A stretch of DNA of 30,902 nucleotides from an uncultured Spirochaetales bacterium. GTDB lineage: Bacteria; Spirochaetota; Spirochaetia; Sphaerochaetales; Sphaerochaetaceae. The stretch spans positions 1 to 30,902 of the forward strand of contig CAKQJZ010000015.1 of NCBI GenBank assembly GCA_934247875.1. Reading direction: 5' to 3'. A program made the position numbers and the translations under genes. Shown piece after piece: positions 30,624 through 30,902 of this stretch. Within the stretch, counting starts at the first letter, position 1. Each line of letters opens with the position of its first letter. Below the pieces are notes generated by a model. The model searched no databases. It saw nothing but the letters and a program-made list of their open reading frames with translations, and was not told the origin of the DNA.

Positions 30624-30902
30624 TTAAGCTTTAGCGACCATGCATTCCTTCTGATAGAATGCTATGCCATAGCATAAGACTGGTTTCCCTTGTCTGCTCA
30701 GGCCTTCAGCATAGTTCTTTTCTTTTATCTGCATTAAAGCATCTCTACAAGCAGCTTCCAATTTTCCATCTTCGGCGTATTTAAGTTCAATAACAACACA
30801 AAGACCTTGAGATGTTCGTATAGTAATATCACTATAACCAACGCCATTCTCTTCATTGGATTTTATGCTCCAATTTCCAGCACTGCGCAATAATCCAAGC
30901 AA
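30624..30902 (-). CDS. PD-(D/E)XK nuclease-superfamily protein (DUF1703/AAA-ATPase-like type), C-terminal part
   Basis: The last 92 residues of a protein that begins beyond the window. The segment EENGVGYSDITIRTSQGLCVVIELKYAEDGK has the D and E-x-K of a PD-(D/E)XK site, and it is followed by ALMQIKEKNYAEGL and VLCYGIAFYQKECMV. This is the usual end of proteins with an N-terminal AAA-ATPase-like domain (PF09820) and DUF1703 (PF08011). Such proteins are common multicopy genes in gut anaerobes with unknown function. It is convergent with ATPase 4. No terminator was seen in the 152-nt gap. Confidence 0.8.
   Translation of the reverse strand: MLGLLRSAGNWSIKSNEENGVGYSDITIRTSQGLCVVIELKYAEDGKLEAACRDALMQIKEKNYAEGLSRQGKPVLCYGIAFYQKECMVAKA

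Overview
The window looks like a chromosomal segment of an anaerobic, fermentative, probably gut-associated spirochaete (Spirochaetaceae/Sphaerochaetaceae type). This rests on gene content and style: a Treponema-like MglB-MglA-MglC sugar importer, a reverse rubrerythrin, short-chain ChrA halves, several AAA_14/DUF4143 ATPases, many CUT1 sugar-import genes and AT-rich intergenic DNA. No rRNA, tRNA, CRISPR array, transposase or phage gene was seen. The lineage is inference from gene style, not from a marker gene.

Layout. 1-1342: the N-terminal part of a minus-strand AAA_14/DUF4143 ATPase and a GNAT acetyltransferase. 1363-5811: the minus-strand mglB-mglA-mglC operon, in which MglC carries an unusual cytoplasmic coiled-coil extension of about 190 residues. 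6205-9241: a plus-strand operon of an XRE regulator with membrane and zinc-ribbon segments, a GNAT acetyltransferase, an EFR1-type flavodoxin-ferredoxin and two ChrA halves. 9352-10575: a second AAA_14/DUF4143 ATPase. 10847-12763: three small secreted beta-rich proteins, two of them clear paralogues. 12782-14867: a HAD phosphatase and a convergent UMF1-type MFS transporter. 14962-28269: a carbohydrate locus with a GH2 beta-mannosidase-like enzyme, a GH4 enzyme with a CHEV motif (alpha-galacturonidase type), a YesN/YesM two-component system, two CUT1 permeases, two tandem near-duplicate solute-binding proteins and an amidohydrolase. A third AAA_14/DUF4143 ATPase sits inside this locus. 28317-28889: reverse rubrerythrin with a Fur/PerR-like box. 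29200-30471: a fourth AAA_14/DUF4143 ATPase. 30624-30902: the C-terminal part of a PD-(D/E)XK protein.

How the parts work together. YesM/YesN probably sense an external oligosaccharide. A direct repeat of ATGTCAAA-like half-sites with exact 21-bp spacing lies between GH4 and yesN and between the distal binding protein and the amidohydrolase. A related site precedes the second binding protein. This predicts one YesN regulon covering uptake and hydrolysis of an acidic (uronic-acid-containing) or mannose-containing oligosaccharide. No ATPase for the CUT1 importer is present, so a shared ATPase elsewhere is expected.

Most unusual signals. (1) Each of the four AAA_14/DUF4143 genes has a short repeat cluster just upstream of its predicted -35. 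The repeat geometry follows the protein subtype: paired roughly 26-bp palindromes with a 40-bp period for the GIRR-type genes, and a 23-bp direct-repeat period for the GPR/GPK-type genes. (2) Six genes have a -10-like hexamer 6-7 nt before the start codon and no convincing Shine-Dalgarno site, suggesting leaderless transcripts. (3) An 11-bp hairpin sequesters the ribosome binding site of one secreted-protein gene.
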